DNA of 64,000 nt from Erythrobacter ani (GTDB taxonomy: Bacteria > Pseudomonadota > Alphaproteobacteria > Sphingomonadales > Sphingomonadaceae), in NCBI RefSeq assembly GCF_019204025.1, contig NZ_JAGSPB010000002.1, positions 372,001 to 436,000 of the forward strand, read 5' to 3'. The notes beneath the pieces were generated by a model that saw only the letters and a list, made by a program, of their open reading frames with translations, did not search any database and was not told where the DNA came from. Numbering within the stretch: position 1 is the first letter of the stretch; each line of letters starts with the position of its first letter. Below are positions 44,068 through 53,711 of the stretch, one piece after another. Made by a program: the position numbers and the translations under genes.

Positions 44068-45563
44068 AGGCTCTCTTCCAGATCCATCGCGGGCGCCGTT
44101 CTGGATGATCTGACGCGCTGAAACACGTCGAACATGATAGAAACCGGTCCCTCGGGCCGACCGGCAACCAGCCAGATGACGAGGATCGTTCCGGTGTAGG
44201 CAATGGCTCCGATAGTTATTCTCGCGAGCAAATCCACCACCAGCGGGATATCTCCCAGCGGCATCGCTGCGCTTGCGATCAGAACCGCTGCGGTCATCGC
44301 CAAAAGTCCCGCGACAGTAAGCCAGTGCCGCGAAATCTGGCGCAAGACGCCGATGTCGAGCAGTCTCTTTATGAAGAGAAACTCGATCAGCGCGGAGGCC
44401 AGATCGCTGATCAAGCGCGCAACCGCGACGCCGACGAGGCCCGCAGTCATAAAGCCGATGATGATGGCCGGGATCTTCACGCACACCGATAGGAAGTTCC
44501 ACAGGAAAAGCAGCCGCGTGTTGCCGAGCGCCATCGCCAGGGGTTGCAGGCCGATGCTGAACGAGCCGAGTATGTAGGCGATTGAAATGATCTGCAGGAA
44601 CAGGACCGTACCTTCCCATTGGCTGCCCAATGCCAGCGCAACTGCCGGTTCGGCGACCAGCGCGAGACCAACGCCAAGGGGTGCCACGAGCATGGCAATG
44701 GTGGACTGCGCCCGTTGCTGCGAAAGCCTCAATCGGCCGATATCGTTCGAGATGTTGGCCAGGCCCGAGAACAGCGCATGCTTGATGGGATGCACCGCTT
44801 CGCGGGATGGAATTGCCGCTACATTATCGGCCATCGCATAGATGCCCAACTGATCCTTCGAGACGGCGAGACCGGCTATCAGCTGATCGGCTCGCCAATT
44901 GAGTGTCTCGAATATCTGGCTGAGAAACATCCATCCGGAAAACGACCAGATTTCCCTCACATGCGCGAGAGACAGCTGGGGGCGGTAGCGAACCAGCACG
45001 TAAGACAGCAAGGTCGCAGCGACAGCGCCGGCGAGGCTTCCCCAGATGATCGCCCAATAAGACTGAAGCACGAATGCCAGGACGATCGCGAAGACAATGC
45101 CCAACGCGCGGCGAAGGAACTGCGCGATTGCAAGCGGCGCGAAGGACATCTGCTTGGTCGCGAGCCAGACATGAGGATTCTGCAGGCCAAGGATGGCGCC
45201 GGTCAGACCCGACACAAGGAAGACAGGGACGAGATCGGGATTCCCGTAGGCAATGGAAAGAGGCCAGGCGGCGGCCGCGAATATGGCGCATATCACGGCC
45301 GACCTGATGAGAGCCATCGTCCAGGCTGTGTCGACGTGCGATTTGTCGACTGTCTCTTTCTGGATGAGCGCATTGTTGAGCGAGAGTTCGGTGCAGGACT
45401 GCACCAACACCAGGACTGCCGTCGCGATTGCGACGATGCCGAAATCCTCCGGTGTGAGCAAGCGGGCGAGCACAAGCAATCCGGCAGCGCTCAATACATT
45501 TGCGGCAACGTTGACACCGCCGAGCGAAAGGGCTCCGCGCATCACACCAAAGCGAAGGCTCAT
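44061..45563 (-). CDS. wzx: Wzx-type polysaccharide flippase (MOP superfamily)
   Basis: This 500-residue inner-membrane protein has about 12-14 TM segments in the polysaccharide-transporter pattern, starting with the typical amphipathic entry (MRGALSLGGVNVAANVLSAAGLLVLARLLTPEDFGIVAIA, read in pieces). It flips lipid-linked repeat units across the inner membrane for Wzy-dependent polymerisation. It is the last gene of the minus-strand operon and overlaps the polymerase gene by 4 bp. The symbol is used for role; Wzx proteins share little sequence. Confidence 0.85.
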   Translation of the reverse strand: MSLRFGVMRGALSLGGVNVAANVLSAAGLLVLARLLTPEDFGIVAIATAVLVLVQSCTELSLNNALIQKETVDKSHVDTAWTMALIRSAVICAIFAAAAWPLSIAYGNPDLVPVFLVSGLTGAILGLQNPHVWLATKQMSFAPLAIAQFLRRALGIVFAIVLAFVLQSYWAIIWGSLAGAVAATLLSYVLVRYRPQLSLAHVREIWSFSGWMFLSQIFETLNWRADQLIAGLAVSKDQLGIYAMADNVAAIPSREAVHPIKHALFSGLANISNDIGRLRLSQQRAQSTIAMLVAPLGVGLALVAEPAVALALGSQWEGTVLFLQIISIAYILGSFSIGLQPLAMALGNTRLLFLWNFLSVCVKIPAIIIGFMTAGLVGVAVARLISDLASALIEFLFIKRLLDIGVLRQISRHWLTVAGLLAMTAAVLIASAAMPLGDIPLVVDLLARITIGAIAYTGTILVIWLVAGRPEGPVSIMFDVFQRVRSSRTAPAMDLEESLP

Positions 45564-47056
45564 CGCGCGCCGACCTTTTTGGTGGATCGGAGCCGCGGTC
45601 GCCTACTCAATCGCGATCCTGCCGCGGGAGCGGGCCCGTACTTTGGTCTTTCCGCCGCGCTGTCCCGACTGGCCTGCGTCGCTACTTGAACGGGCCGTCG
45701 CAGCGCGATCGCTGCCCCTGCCATTATCGAGAAGAAAGCCATTGGGACTGGCGATGGCCCCGATATGCTGCCGGGGATAAGGCAAAAAATGGCCGCGGAT
45801 CCCAGCGCTCCACCCAGGGTGTCTCTCGGAGTAGCCCCTAGCCCCCAAGTGGACTGTTTTGTGGTTTGGAATGTCCGAAGCAGGTGCAGCACGAATGCAC
45901 CGAGGCCGAAGATTCCGACCGAGCCCAGAACAGCCATGATCTGGCTCGAGGAACGAAAGCTCCCCGGGCCGATCCCGAGACCGTAAGATGCCATGAATGC
46001 GTGCCACCCCTGCATGGCCCAGAAGAGCCTTTGCTGACCCGACAAACTTTCCGATTTGCTGAAGGTCATGTCTGCAATGAGTTCCCAGATCGCGATCGGC
46101 AGCTGCGGCGCAAAGATGAAGAGACCACACAGCAAGAAAAGCGCGCCGGACGCGGCGATCGTCGCCCGCATCAGCTTGCCTGCCGGTGCAGCGCTAGGGA
46201 CGAGGATTGCTCGTAGAACGAAAAGCGCTGCATAAACCGCAAGCGCCACATATGCTGTCGAAGCGGTGCTGAGCACCAACATCATGGCCAGCGCGGCTGC
46301 TGTCCAGCCTGTCATGCGGGAGCGGATCGACCGATACCACATCTCGGCAGTCGCAACGAAGAGCGCGAAACCCAGCCCGGCATAAATTGACGCTTCTGCG
46401 AGAACCCCCCTGATGCGGACGAAGCCGGCAGCCGTCGAATCAAGGTGCGCGTAATTGGCATTGCGGAAAACGGCTAGCACGTCCTCAAAGGGAGTCCCGC
46501 GCGTCGCAAGATCGAGAATGCCAGTGGCGATATGGAACCAGCTTGCGATGAGTATTGCGCTGATCAGACCGGCCGCGGCGCCCGGCAGGCGCGCCATTAC
46601 ATAACAGCTTAGACCGAGCATCATCGCGCCCAGCATGTAGAACATTGCGGTGATGTTCTGCGATGTCGGGGCCAGCGGAACGGTGCCGAACAGCCCGAGA
46701 TATTCGATCGGTTGCATCGGAAAGACGTCGATCGCTCCCGCAAACAATCTGGGCGCCAGATAGGCACTGGCCATGCCGTAGATCGCGAAGAATATGAGCC
46801 ACTTGTTGTCGCTCACGGCATCGGGGAGGAAGCCCAGATACCCGCCTCTGGGGGCAAGAATCCTGAGGGTGGTGAACAACAGTGCAAACTGGACGGGCGG
46901 GATCGAGGAACCCCCGAGAGCTGGCAGGACCATCGCCGCCGAGCCCATCAGGATCGCGCTGAACACCAGAAAGAATATCGCGCTCCTGACGCTTCCCAGC
47001 AGGACGATATACAATCCGATTACGGCTTGAACGACCCCGATATAGGTTAGTTCCAT
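45560..47056 (-). CDS. wzy: Wzy-type polysaccharide polymerase / O-antigen-ligase-like membrane protein
   Basis: This 498-residue protein has about 10-12 TM segments and a large periplasmic loop near residues 300-360 (WELIADMTFSKSESLSGQQRLFWAMQGWHAFMASYGLGIGPGSFRSSS, read in pieces), where the GIGPGSFR stretch is typical of O-antigen ligase/polymerase proteins. Within this operon it is best placed as the polymerase that joins flipped repeat units. It overlaps wzx by 4 bp and follows the GT4 gene by 9 bp. Confidence 0.8.
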   Translation of the reverse strand: MELTYIGVVQAVIGLYIVLLGSVRSAIFFLVFSAILMGSAAMVLPALGGSSIPPVQFALLFTTLRILAPRGGYLGFLPDAVSDNKWLIFFAIYGMASAYLAPRLFAGAIDVFPMQPIEYLGLFGTVPLAPTSQNITAMFYMLGAMMLGLSCYVMARLPGAAAGLISAILIASWFHIATGILDLATRGTPFEDVLAVFRNANYAHLDSTAAGFVRIRGVLAEASIYAGLGFALFVATAEMWYRSIRSRMTGWTAAALAMMLVLSTASTAYVALAVYAALFVLRAILVPSAAPAGKLMRATIAASGALFLLCGLFIFAPQLPIAIWELIADMTFSKSESLSGQQRLFWAMQGWHAFMASYGLGIGPGSFRSSSQIMAVLGSVGIFGLGAFVLHLLRTFQTTKQSTWGLGATPRDTLGGALGSAAIFCLIPGSISGPSPVPMAFFSIMAGAAIALRRPVQVATQASRDSAAERPKYGPAPAAGSRLSRRPRLRSTKKVGAR

Positions 47057-47065
47057 CGCGTGGCC

Positions 47066-48211
47066 TCAGGCGGTTCCGACCAGGCGCAAAAATCGGCGGT
47101 CAAAATGCTCCGGCGCAAAATTTGCGGCGTGATCGATAGCGGTCTGTGGATCGAAGTGGCCGAGGAAATACTCCATGTCGTTCACTGCCTCGATCAACGA
47201 TGCAACGTCTTGGCGTTCGAAGAACACTCCGGTCCTGCCAGGGACAACGCTGTCGAGAGCGCCGCCTCGACCATAAGCCACGACCGGGCGGCCCGAGGCC
47301 ATGCACTCGACAGGGGTGATCCCGAAATCTTCTTCGGCGGTCATGATGAATGCACGGCATTTCGCATAGGCCTGCCGCAATGCGGTGAAGTCCAACCGGT
47401 CGATGAAGGTGATGTTGGGCCGGGCCATCGCCTTGAGCTTCTTGAGCATGCCTCCTGTACCCACCATGGTCAGGGGGAGACCGTTTTCGTTGAAGGTTTC
47501 GACCGCCAGATCGGGTCTTTTGTACGGGACCATCTGCCCTACCCACAGGTAGTTTGGCGCTATTTCGTCAGCCCGTCCGAAGAGCTCTGTCTCGACAGGT
47601 GGGTGGATCACGTGCGCATCGCGGCGCCATACCTTGTTGATACGTTGTTTGATGAAGTTCGAGTTCGCGACGAAAGTGTCGACCCTCGCGCTCGATGAAA
47701 CGTCCCATTGGCGCAGTTTGTGGTACATGTACGGCATGGCCAGCCGCGCCGGTGTCGATGCCTCTGCCCGGTATTGGTGGTAGTGATCCCAGATGTAGCG
47801 CATCGGCGAATGGCAGTAACAGATATGCGCGGAGTCGGGCCGTGTGATCACGCCCTTGGCCGGACCGGACTCGCTACTGATTACGAGATCGTACTGGCTC
47901 AGATCCAACCCTTCGAGCGCCATCGGCATGAGCGGCAAATAGTATTTGTACAGCGAACGCGCGAACGGCAGACGGTTTACGAACCCCGCTTCGATCGATG
48001 CGCTGGCAAGACGCGCCGACATCTTTTCAGGGTCGTAGACATTGGTGAACAAGTCAGCGTTCGGGTAGAGGTGGAGGAGCCGCTCGACGACACGCTCCCC
48101 TCCGCGCATGGCGACGAACCAGTAATGCACGATCGCAACCCGAGGCTCTGAAAAAGGCCTGCGGGCTGCGGAGCTGCGTGCAGCACCCGGCGCGGCGACT
48201 GGGCTATGCAT
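47066..48211 (-). CDS. Glycosyltransferase family 4 protein
   Basis: This 381-residue GT-B enzyme has the acceptor-domain motifs VAIVHYWFVAMRGGERVVERLL and ICYCHSPMRYIWD, and the donor-domain motifs YLWVGQMVPYKRPDLAVE, GTGGMLKKL and EEDFGITPVECMASGRPVVAYG. This group includes mannosyl- and glucosyltransferases of exopolysaccharide synthesis. Its start overlaps the end of the tyrosine-kinase gene by 8 bp, so it is co-translated in the Wzx/Wzy operon. Confidence 0.9.
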   Translation of the reverse strand: MHSPVAAPGAARSSAARRPFSEPRVAIVHYWFVAMRGGERVVERLLHLYPNADLFTNVYDPEKMSARLASASIEAGFVNRLPFARSLYKYYLPLMPMALEGLDLSQYDLVISSESGPAKGVITRPDSAHICYCHSPMRYIWDHYHQYRAEASTPARLAMPYMYHKLRQWDVSSSARVDTFVANSNFIKQRINKVWRRDAHVIHPPVETELFGRADEIAPNYLWVGQMVPYKRPDLAVETFNENGLPLTMVGTGGMLKKLKAMARPNITFIDRLDFTALRQAYAKCRAFIMTAEEDFGITPVECMASGRPVVAYGRGGALDSVVPGRTGVFFERQDVASLIEAVNDMEYFLGHFDPQTAIDHAANFAPEHFDRRFLRLVGTA

Positions 48212-50345
48212 AGTATGATTCGTACTGCGAATAATAGAAATATGGATCGTTCGGATCGAGGAATGAGCGGCGCTTCATGTCCACCGCCGTCAGCGCGACG
48301 CCCACGAGATTGACGTGCTCTGGCGGCAAGCGCCGGAGCGCAGCCTTGACCGCGACTTTCGAAGTGGATCGCCATCTCGATGCGAACACCACCGCGTCGG
48401 CGCGGCTCGCGAGGATGCGTGTCGCTGCAATCGGCAGAACCGGCGGCAGATCAAGGATGATGCGATCAAAATGCCCGCTCAATTTTTCGAGAAGTTCGAC
48501 AAATTCCTCTCCACGCAGAAGATGCTCGGGCTCCTCCCGTCGCGGAGAAAGCGGAAGCACGCAGAACACGTTCTCGTCGTCATAGTCGGCAAGGTCGAGA
48601 GGTGCGCTGCCATCGAGCACATCGATAAGCCCTTTTTGCCCTTCCTGCATGTTCAGCAGCCGGCTGATGCCCTGTCGGCGCAGGTCGCAGTCGATAAGCA
48701 TCGTGCGCTGGCCACCGGCGGCGAGCACGCTGGCAAGGCAACAGCTCACCACGGTCTTGCCCTCGTTCGGCAGGGCGGACGTAACCGCGATGATCTTTGC
48801 CTTACCATGGGTCGCGAGATCGATCGACGCACCCAATGAGCGGAAGCTTTCTGCGAACGGAGATTTCGGTGCGTCCTGTATGGCAGTCGCGGGATGATCG
48901 GACTCGCTGCTGACCGAGGAAAGGAGCGGGATCGAGGCTATGCACGGAACGCCGGTTTCGCGCTCCACATCGTCCGGTGTGGAAAGGCCCTGGAACAACG
49001 ATTCCCGAATATACGCCGCAAGCACGCCAAGCCCCAGGCCGATGACGATTGACAGCGCCACGTTGAGCGGGATGTTGGGCGAATAAGGAAAAATCGGTGT
49101 TTCGGCGTAAGTGAGAACGCGGGCATTGGGCGTCTCGCTGCCTTCGGCCGCGATCAGCTCCTTGAAGCGGTTCAGGTACGTCTGGTATATTTCCTGCGAC
49201 GCTTCGGCAGCACGTTCGAGTTCGCTCAGACCGACCATGGCGTCATTGTTCTGAGACAATTTTTGCCTTGCGCCCGAAAGGCTGTTGTTGAGCGATGCGA
49301 GCCTTTGCGCCGAGACGGCCTGACGTGCTTCTAAATTGGAGATGACGCGGACAATTTCCGCCTCGATCCGCTGGCGAACCTCGTCGAGCTGGCTTTGTGC
49401 CCGGATGAGCTGCGGATGGTTGGGTCCGTACTTCGCTGAAAGGTCGGCGACCTCCGCCGCTGCGAGCGCTTCCTGCGATCGCAACGACGAAACGACGGGC
49501 GAACCTAGCGCCTCACCAACATCGTCGCCGATTGAGCCGGAGCGGAGCTGCGCCTGCGCTGTGCGTAGCCGCGCCTGGTCTTCCGCTGCTTCCGCGCGGG
49601 CAGTTGTGACCGCCTGGTTGTATGTCGAGATTTCCTGCTCTGTCAGCGATGCACCCGAAGTGCTGAGCAGATTATTGGCGATACGATAGCGCTGGAGCGC
49701 CTGCGTGTCGGCCTGCGCCTGGTCTCTCAATTCGGCAAGACGCTGTTCGACAATCTCTCGAGCGCCGGCATTACGCTGCTGCTCGGTCGATAGCTCCCAG
49801 TTCACGAACTGGCGGGTGAATTCATTGACGATGTCTGCGGATTCCCGTGCGCCTTCAGCTTCGAAGGCGATGGACAGCGCGAAGCTCTCACCAGCCCGTC
49901 CGACAGAGACGTTCTCCTGCAGTTCGTCGATCAATTCGCGGCGGTCTTCGGATGCGAGGCCGCTGTCGAGGCCAAGAGACGTTGCGACCAGCTGGGCCAT
50001 CTCGCGCGATTGGATAATCTCGACCTGGGTTTCGAGAAGCTCGCTGGAAAGCACGGTTTGCGGCGCGGTTGCAGCCGTCGATTGTGTGACGATAGCTGCA
50101 TCGTTGGTGATCATCACAGTCGAAACGGCGCGATAGGTGCTGCCAAGCAAGAAGGACAAAGCGAGGCCTGCTGCTACGACGAGCAGAGTGACCGCGATTA
50201 TCAGGCGGAGATGCCTTCTGAAAAAGCTGACGCTTTCGGACAGGTCCATCCGATCGGCCGCAACCGGAGGGTATTCATCATAACGCGCGATCGCCGATCC
50301 GGGAGCATCGATGTTCATCAAGTTCCGGGCTTCATTCATAGCCAA
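48204..50345 (-). CDS. wzc: Polysaccharide co-polymerase and tyrosine autokinase (Wzc/ExoP-like)
   Basis: This 713-residue inner-membrane protein has two TM segments (about 48-68 and about 425-445) flanking a long periplasmic coiled-coil region, then a cytoplasmic BY-kinase domain. The domain has Walker A (ALPNEGKT, Lys530), Walker A' (TMLIDCDLRR) and Walker B (FDRIILDLPPV). The C-terminus has a Tyr cluster (YFYYSQYESYYA), the usual autophosphorylation site. It controls chain length and export together with Wza at 53085. Confidence 0.92.
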   Translation of the reverse strand: MAMNEARNLMNIDAPGSAIARYDEYPPVAADRMDLSESVSFFRRHLRLIIAVTLLVVAAGLALSFLLGSTYRAVSTVMITNDAAIVTQSTAATAPQTVLSSELLETQVEIIQSREMAQLVATSLGLDSGLASEDRRELIDELQENVSVGRAGESFALSIAFEAEGARESADIVNEFTRQFVNWELSTEQQRNAGAREIVEQRLAELRDQAQADTQALQRYRIANNLLSTSGASLTEQEISTYNQAVTTARAEAAEDQARLRTAQAQLRSGSIGDDVGEALGSPVVSSLRSQEALAAAEVADLSAKYGPNHPQLIRAQSQLDEVRQRIEAEIVRVISNLEARQAVSAQRLASLNNSLSGARQKLSQNNDAMVGLSELERAAEASQEIYQTYLNRFKELIAAEGSETPNARVLTYAETPIFPYSPNIPLNVALSIVIGLGLGVLAAYIRESLFQGLSTPDDVERETGVPCIASIPLLSSVSSESDHPATAIQDAPKSPFAESFRSLGASIDLATHGKAKIIAVTSALPNEGKTVVSCCLASVLAAGGQRTMLIDCDLRRQGISRLLNMQEGQKGLIDVLDGSAPLDLADYDDENVFCVLPLSPRREEPEHLLRGEEFVELLEKLSGHFDRIILDLPPVLPIAATRILASRADAVVFASRWRSTSKVAVKAALRRLPPEHVNLVGVALTAVDMKRRSFLDPNDPYFYYSQYESYYA

Positions 50346-50408
50346 TCTCCATCCCCACTGAAGGGGAGACCAAGTTCATTGTTCGCAAAGCTGCTAAGTG
50401 AACGCGCA

Positions 50409-51680
50409 TCACCAGGCCGCCCGCACGCCGATAGACCCGAACGCACCGTCGAAGCTGCGGCCGAATTCACCACCATCCTGATCCCTTACGCCTGCTGAGA
50501 AAATCAGGCCGATGCGATCTGCCAGCCGATAAGTCGCAGATCCGCTGATGGCGAAGCGTCTGTCGGTTCGCGGCAGTCCGCGAAATTCTTCTTCAAGGTA
50601 GAGCGTGTCTGCGCTCACCAGCAGGCGATCGCTCACGGCGTGCTCGGCGGTCAGCCGGAATGAGCTCGCGATAATGGCTGGCGCCTCCAGAATGCGGCCG
50701 GGATCGACATCACGCGCGGCGCGCGCAATGAGGCGCCAGTCCGGTTTTGGCGTCCAGTTGGCCTCAAGGCGGAAATTGAACTCCTGCGCCGTCTCGACAA
50801 GCGGGTTCTCGAATTGCTGCTCGATATAGCCGACACCGACTTCAAGCTCGACGAGCGATGAGAGCTCGTAAGATACGCCGACGAGGGTGAAGAATCCATC
50901 GGTGTCCCTGTCCGGATTGGACAGGATGTCGAAATTGAGGGCTCTCAGTCCTGCCTCGACGAACACTTCCGTCCGGTCACTCAGCCTCAGGTCCGCGCGC
51001 ACTACACCGTTCAGGATTTCAACGTCCCGGAACGAAAGGTCGAACGGAACACCGTCGATGCTCGTATCTGAGTGATCCCGGTTGATGATGCTCCCGGCAA
51101 TGCCGAGTTCCAGCCGGTTGCCTGCGCGGGAAAGTTCGAATGAGGCTCTTTTGTCGCGAAATACCACTGGGGTGTCGGTGAAGAATGCATCTCCTGCCGA
51201 GCCGCGCTGCTCGATGCCGCGCGAATACCCGCCAGCCAGTTCGAAATTGATGTCATTGCCCAGTTCAAGAAGACTGATCAGATCAGCTCGGTACTGCTCG
51301 CTGTTTTCGCTCGAGACATCGACATAGCGGCGGATCTCCGCCCCGGTTTCCAGCCTGACCGAGTGCCGGGAGAAATCGGAGGCGATCACGGCGGTCGGCC
51401 TTATAGAAAATAGCGTATCTTCTTCTTCAAGCTCATCGAGATTGAAGATGTTGGTGTCGTATGTGACGTCCACCGTCGTCCGCGGGAACAGGATGAATCC
51501 CGGGGAGATACGAACGCCTTCGCCAGCATCAGGATCGAACAATTCAACCGGCGTGATCACCTCGTCCGACTGCGCATAGGCGGGACGCGATGCGAACAGG
51601 CTGATGCAGACCAGCGCGGCAAGGCGGATCGCCCGCTTCCTCTGCCTGCGAGTGGTCCACCGAGCCCGGACGGTGATCAC
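50409..51680 (-). CDS. Outer-membrane beta-barrel protein of the exopolysaccharide locus
   Basis: This 423-residue protein has a signal peptide (RAIRLAALVCISLFASRPAYAQ) and a beta-rich mature part ending in a C-terminal Trp (SIGVRAAW), typical of an outer-membrane barrel of the BBP2/VpsM-like group. Alternating strands such as VELEVGVGYIEQQF and FRLEANWTPKPDWRL support this. Such proteins accompany Wza-type exporters in sphingomonads and vibrios. The GTG at 51680 was chosen because it is close to the signal peptide; a 133-residue in-frame extension upstream looks non-coding. Confidence 0.72.
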   Translation of the reverse strand: MITVRARWTTRRQRKRAIRLAALVCISLFASRPAYAQSDEVITPVELFDPDAGEGVRISPGFILFPRTTVDVTYDTNIFNLDELEEEDTLFSIRPTAVIASDFSRHSVRLETGAEIRRYVDVSSENSEQYRADLISLLELGNDINFELAGGYSRGIEQRGSAGDAFFTDTPVVFRDKRASFELSRAGNRLELGIAGSIINRDHSDTSIDGVPFDLSFRDVEILNGVVRADLRLSDRTEVFVEAGLRALNFDILSNPDRDTDGFFTLVGVSYELSSLVELEVGVGYIEQQFENPLVETAQEFNFRLEANWTPKPDWRLIARAARDVDPGRILEAPAIIASSFRLTAEHAVSDRLLVSADTLYLEEEFRGLPRTDRRFAISGSATYRLADRIGLIFSAGVRDQDGGEFGRSFDGAFGSIGVRAAW

Positions 51681-52072
51681 GCGGTAGGCGTTCCGCCCGC
51701 GGGTGCGCCAAGGGGAGTCGATCAATCTCAACAGCAGGATGATATCCTGGATTGCAAGCATGACCGACGAGGCCATTCCGCGCCGAACCCGACTGCGATA
51801 TTCAGTCCGATTTGGACCACTCTTGATCCCGCCCGCCTTGACAGGCTTGTTGGCCGCGTGTTGTTTCCTATCCAAAAGTAGCAGGTCGCTAATCCAAATG
51901 AATAAGATGAGAATGCCGAAGGGAAAGTCGCTCGCAGCCTCGGACGTGCACCGCGAAGTGCCGTCATCGGGCAAGCGGAGTTTTGCCCGCGGTTTTCTGT
52001 TCGCTTTACCGGGAGCGATAGCGCTCTGGGGGTTGATCGCGTTTCTGATCTGACCGTCAGCTACATGCGGCA
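51681..52072. other. Intergenic leader between the sugar transferase and the barrel gene
   Basis: Open frames cross these 392 bases on both strands, but none is convincing. On the minus strand the barrel frame stays open up to 52079, yet has no signal-like or conserved sequence. On the plus strand a small frame from ATG 51898 to 52053 would give 51 residues with a C-terminal membrane segment (GFLFALPGAIALWGLIAFLI) but has no good ribosome binding site. A regulatory leader or a promoter for the downstream operon part may lie here. Confidence 0.35.
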
Positions 52073-52885
52073 TTAGCAAGACCCCTTCCCGGAAATTACC
52101 GCAGGGATTGTCATGACGAGGATTTTCAAATCCATCGCGAATGTGCGCGAACGGGCATACAACACGTCGGCAGCTACCCTGCGTGAATACGAAGCATCAT
52201 TGCGGCCTGATATCTGCCATAGCCCGCTGAGGCCCGGCTTAACCCTGAAGTAGCTGGTGATGTACCGGCCGTATCTCGGCACCTCGGACTTTATGATCGG
52301 GCGCGGACCGACGAGGCTCATGTCGCCGCGCAGGACATTGAAGAGCTGCGGCAGCTCATCGAGGCTCGATTGCCGGAGGAAGTTGCCGATATTGGTGATG
52401 CGAGGGTCTACGGACAGCTTCTGCTTGCACTGCCACTCCAGTCGCAGATCGGGTTGAGCCCTCAAGAGCTGAGCCAGTTTGATCTCGGCATCGACATGCA
52501 TGGTGCGGAATTTCAGGCATTTGAAGGTGCGGCCCTGACTGCCGACGCGCTCTTGCCGAAACAATATAGGTCCGGCGCTGCTCAGCTTCACTGCCAGCGC
52601 GACCAGCAACATCACCGGTGCGAGCAGCACCAACATCGCCAAAGCGACCACAATGTCGAGCGTGCGTTTAAGAGGCGTCGGAGAAACTTCAACCGCAGAT
52701 GCGAGATCCGTGCTGACCGAGATAAGGTCATCGTCCGACAAGGACGGCGCCATGGTGAATACGGTTTCGTGCGCGTCGACGTCATGCGCGCCGACATCGG
52801 GGATGGCTACGGTGTTATCATGCTTGGTCGTGTGCATCGGTCTCACGATCTCGAAGTCAGTATTGAAGGCGCCTGAAATTGGCAT
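52073..52885 (-). CDS. Initiating sugar transferase (polyprenyl-phosphate glycosyl-1-phosphate transferase, WcaJ/GumD C-domain type)
   Basis: This 270-residue enzyme starts repeat-unit synthesis by moving a sugar-1-phosphate onto undecaprenyl phosphate. After an unrelated polar N-terminus (about 1-70) it has one membrane helix (LDIVVALAMLVLLAPVMLLVALAVKL, about 75-100) and the conserved core: ILFRQERVG, FKCLKFRTMH, LRQSSLDELPQLFNVLRGDMSLVGPRP and VKPGLSGLWQISGR. It lacks the four extra N-terminal TM segments of full-length WcaJ, as in smaller PssY/WbaP-C-like members. It heads the minus-strand operon 52885-44061. Confidence 0.92.
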   Translation of the reverse strand: MPISGAFNTDFEIVRPMHTTKHDNTVAIPDVGAHDVDAHETVFTMAPSLSDDDLISVSTDLASAVEVSPTPLKRTLDIVVALAMLVLLAPVMLLVALAVKLSSAGPILFRQERVGSQGRTFKCLKFRTMHVDAEIKLAQLLRAQPDLRLEWQCKQKLSVDPRITNIGNFLRQSSLDELPQLFNVLRGDMSLVGPRPIIKSEVPRYGRYITSYFRVKPGLSGLWQISGRNDASYSRRVAADVLYARSRTFAMDLKILVMTIPAVISGKGSC

Positions 52886-53084
52886 GAGACTCCGGATTCG
52901 CGGACCCTCATCGAATTGAAAAATCGGCGAAAACGATCAAGCAAACAACCGCGCATCAGTTGTACGGCCTTACGCCCAAACGGGCTATCACGAGTGGCGA
53001 CTAAGTCTCGGAAAACACCCCCAAATGGTAATATCGCCCAGCCGAGGCTTTGGATAAAGTCAGCCGATCTATGGACGCACTAAC

Positions 53085-53711
53085 ATGATGCAAAAAGGGA
53101 GAGCGGCGATGACCATTGAAGCGTGTATTCGGGCATGGGCCTCTGTCAGAACTTTACTGCTTGGCGGGCTGTGCGTGCTGGCGGCTGGCTGCGCGTCATC
53201 CGGGCTGACTTCGATCAGTGCGGCCGACGCGAATAGCGGGCTTGCCGAAGGATATTCGATCGATGCCGGAGACCAGCTTCGGGTCACGGTTTTCGACGAA
53301 GAAACGCTCACCGGCGAATTCGATGTGGGCGCGGGCGGCATTCTCTCGCTGCCGTTGATCGATCCGCTCCTTGTAAAGGACAAGGGTCCCCAGCAGGTCG
53401 CCGAGATGGTCGAGAAAAGCCTGGCAGACGGGGGCTATGTCCTTGATCCGCGCGTCTCGGTCGAAATCATCGAGCACCGCACGTTCTTTATCCTCGGAGA
53501 GGTGGCGACGCCTGGCGAATATACGCACAATGGCGAGCTGAGCCTGGAGCAAGCCATCGCGAAAGCTGGCGGCTTCACGCCGCGGGCTGACAAGGACAAG
53601 ATCGTACTGAAGCGGCAAACATGGTCCGAGGGTCGGATCGTAAAGCTCGACAAGTCAGCATTACGAATTGCTCCGGGTGACACGATAACGATTCGAGAAT
53701 CGTTCTTTTGA
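53085..53711 (+). CDS. wza: Polysaccharide export outer-membrane lipoprotein (Wza-like)
   Basis: This 208-residue protein has a signal peptide with lipobox (LAAGCASS), then the Poly_export domain (GYSIDAGDQLRVTVFDEETLTGEFDVGAGGILSLPLID, read in pieces) and an SLBB domain (FFILGEVATPGEYTHNGELSLEQAI). It is shorter than E. coli Wza, having a single SLBB-like domain, as is common in alphaproteobacteria. It should form the outer-membrane exit for the polymer. It is divergent from the sugar-transferase operon, with 199 bp shared control region. Confidence 0.9.
   Translation: MMQKGRAAMTIEACIRAWASVRTLLLGGLCVLAAGCASSGLTSISAADANSGLAEGYSIDAGDQLRVTVFDEETLTGEFDVGAGGILSLPLIDPLLVKDKGPQQVAEMVEKSLADGGYVLDPRVSVEIIEHRTFFILGEVATPGEYTHNGELSLEQAIAKAGGFTPRADKDKIVLKRQTWSEGRIVKLDKSALRIAPGDTITIRESFF

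Noticed and set aside
44619..45689. 356-codon plus-strand frame opposite wzx
   Set aside because: It is polar and Gln/Arg-rich without domain features, while the minus strand encodes an obvious multi-TM flippase.
51703..52053. 116-codon plus-strand frame in the leader between the sugar transferase and the barrel gene
   Set aside because: The long version has no ribosome binding site and a low-quality N-terminus; only its last 51 codons were kept as a note.
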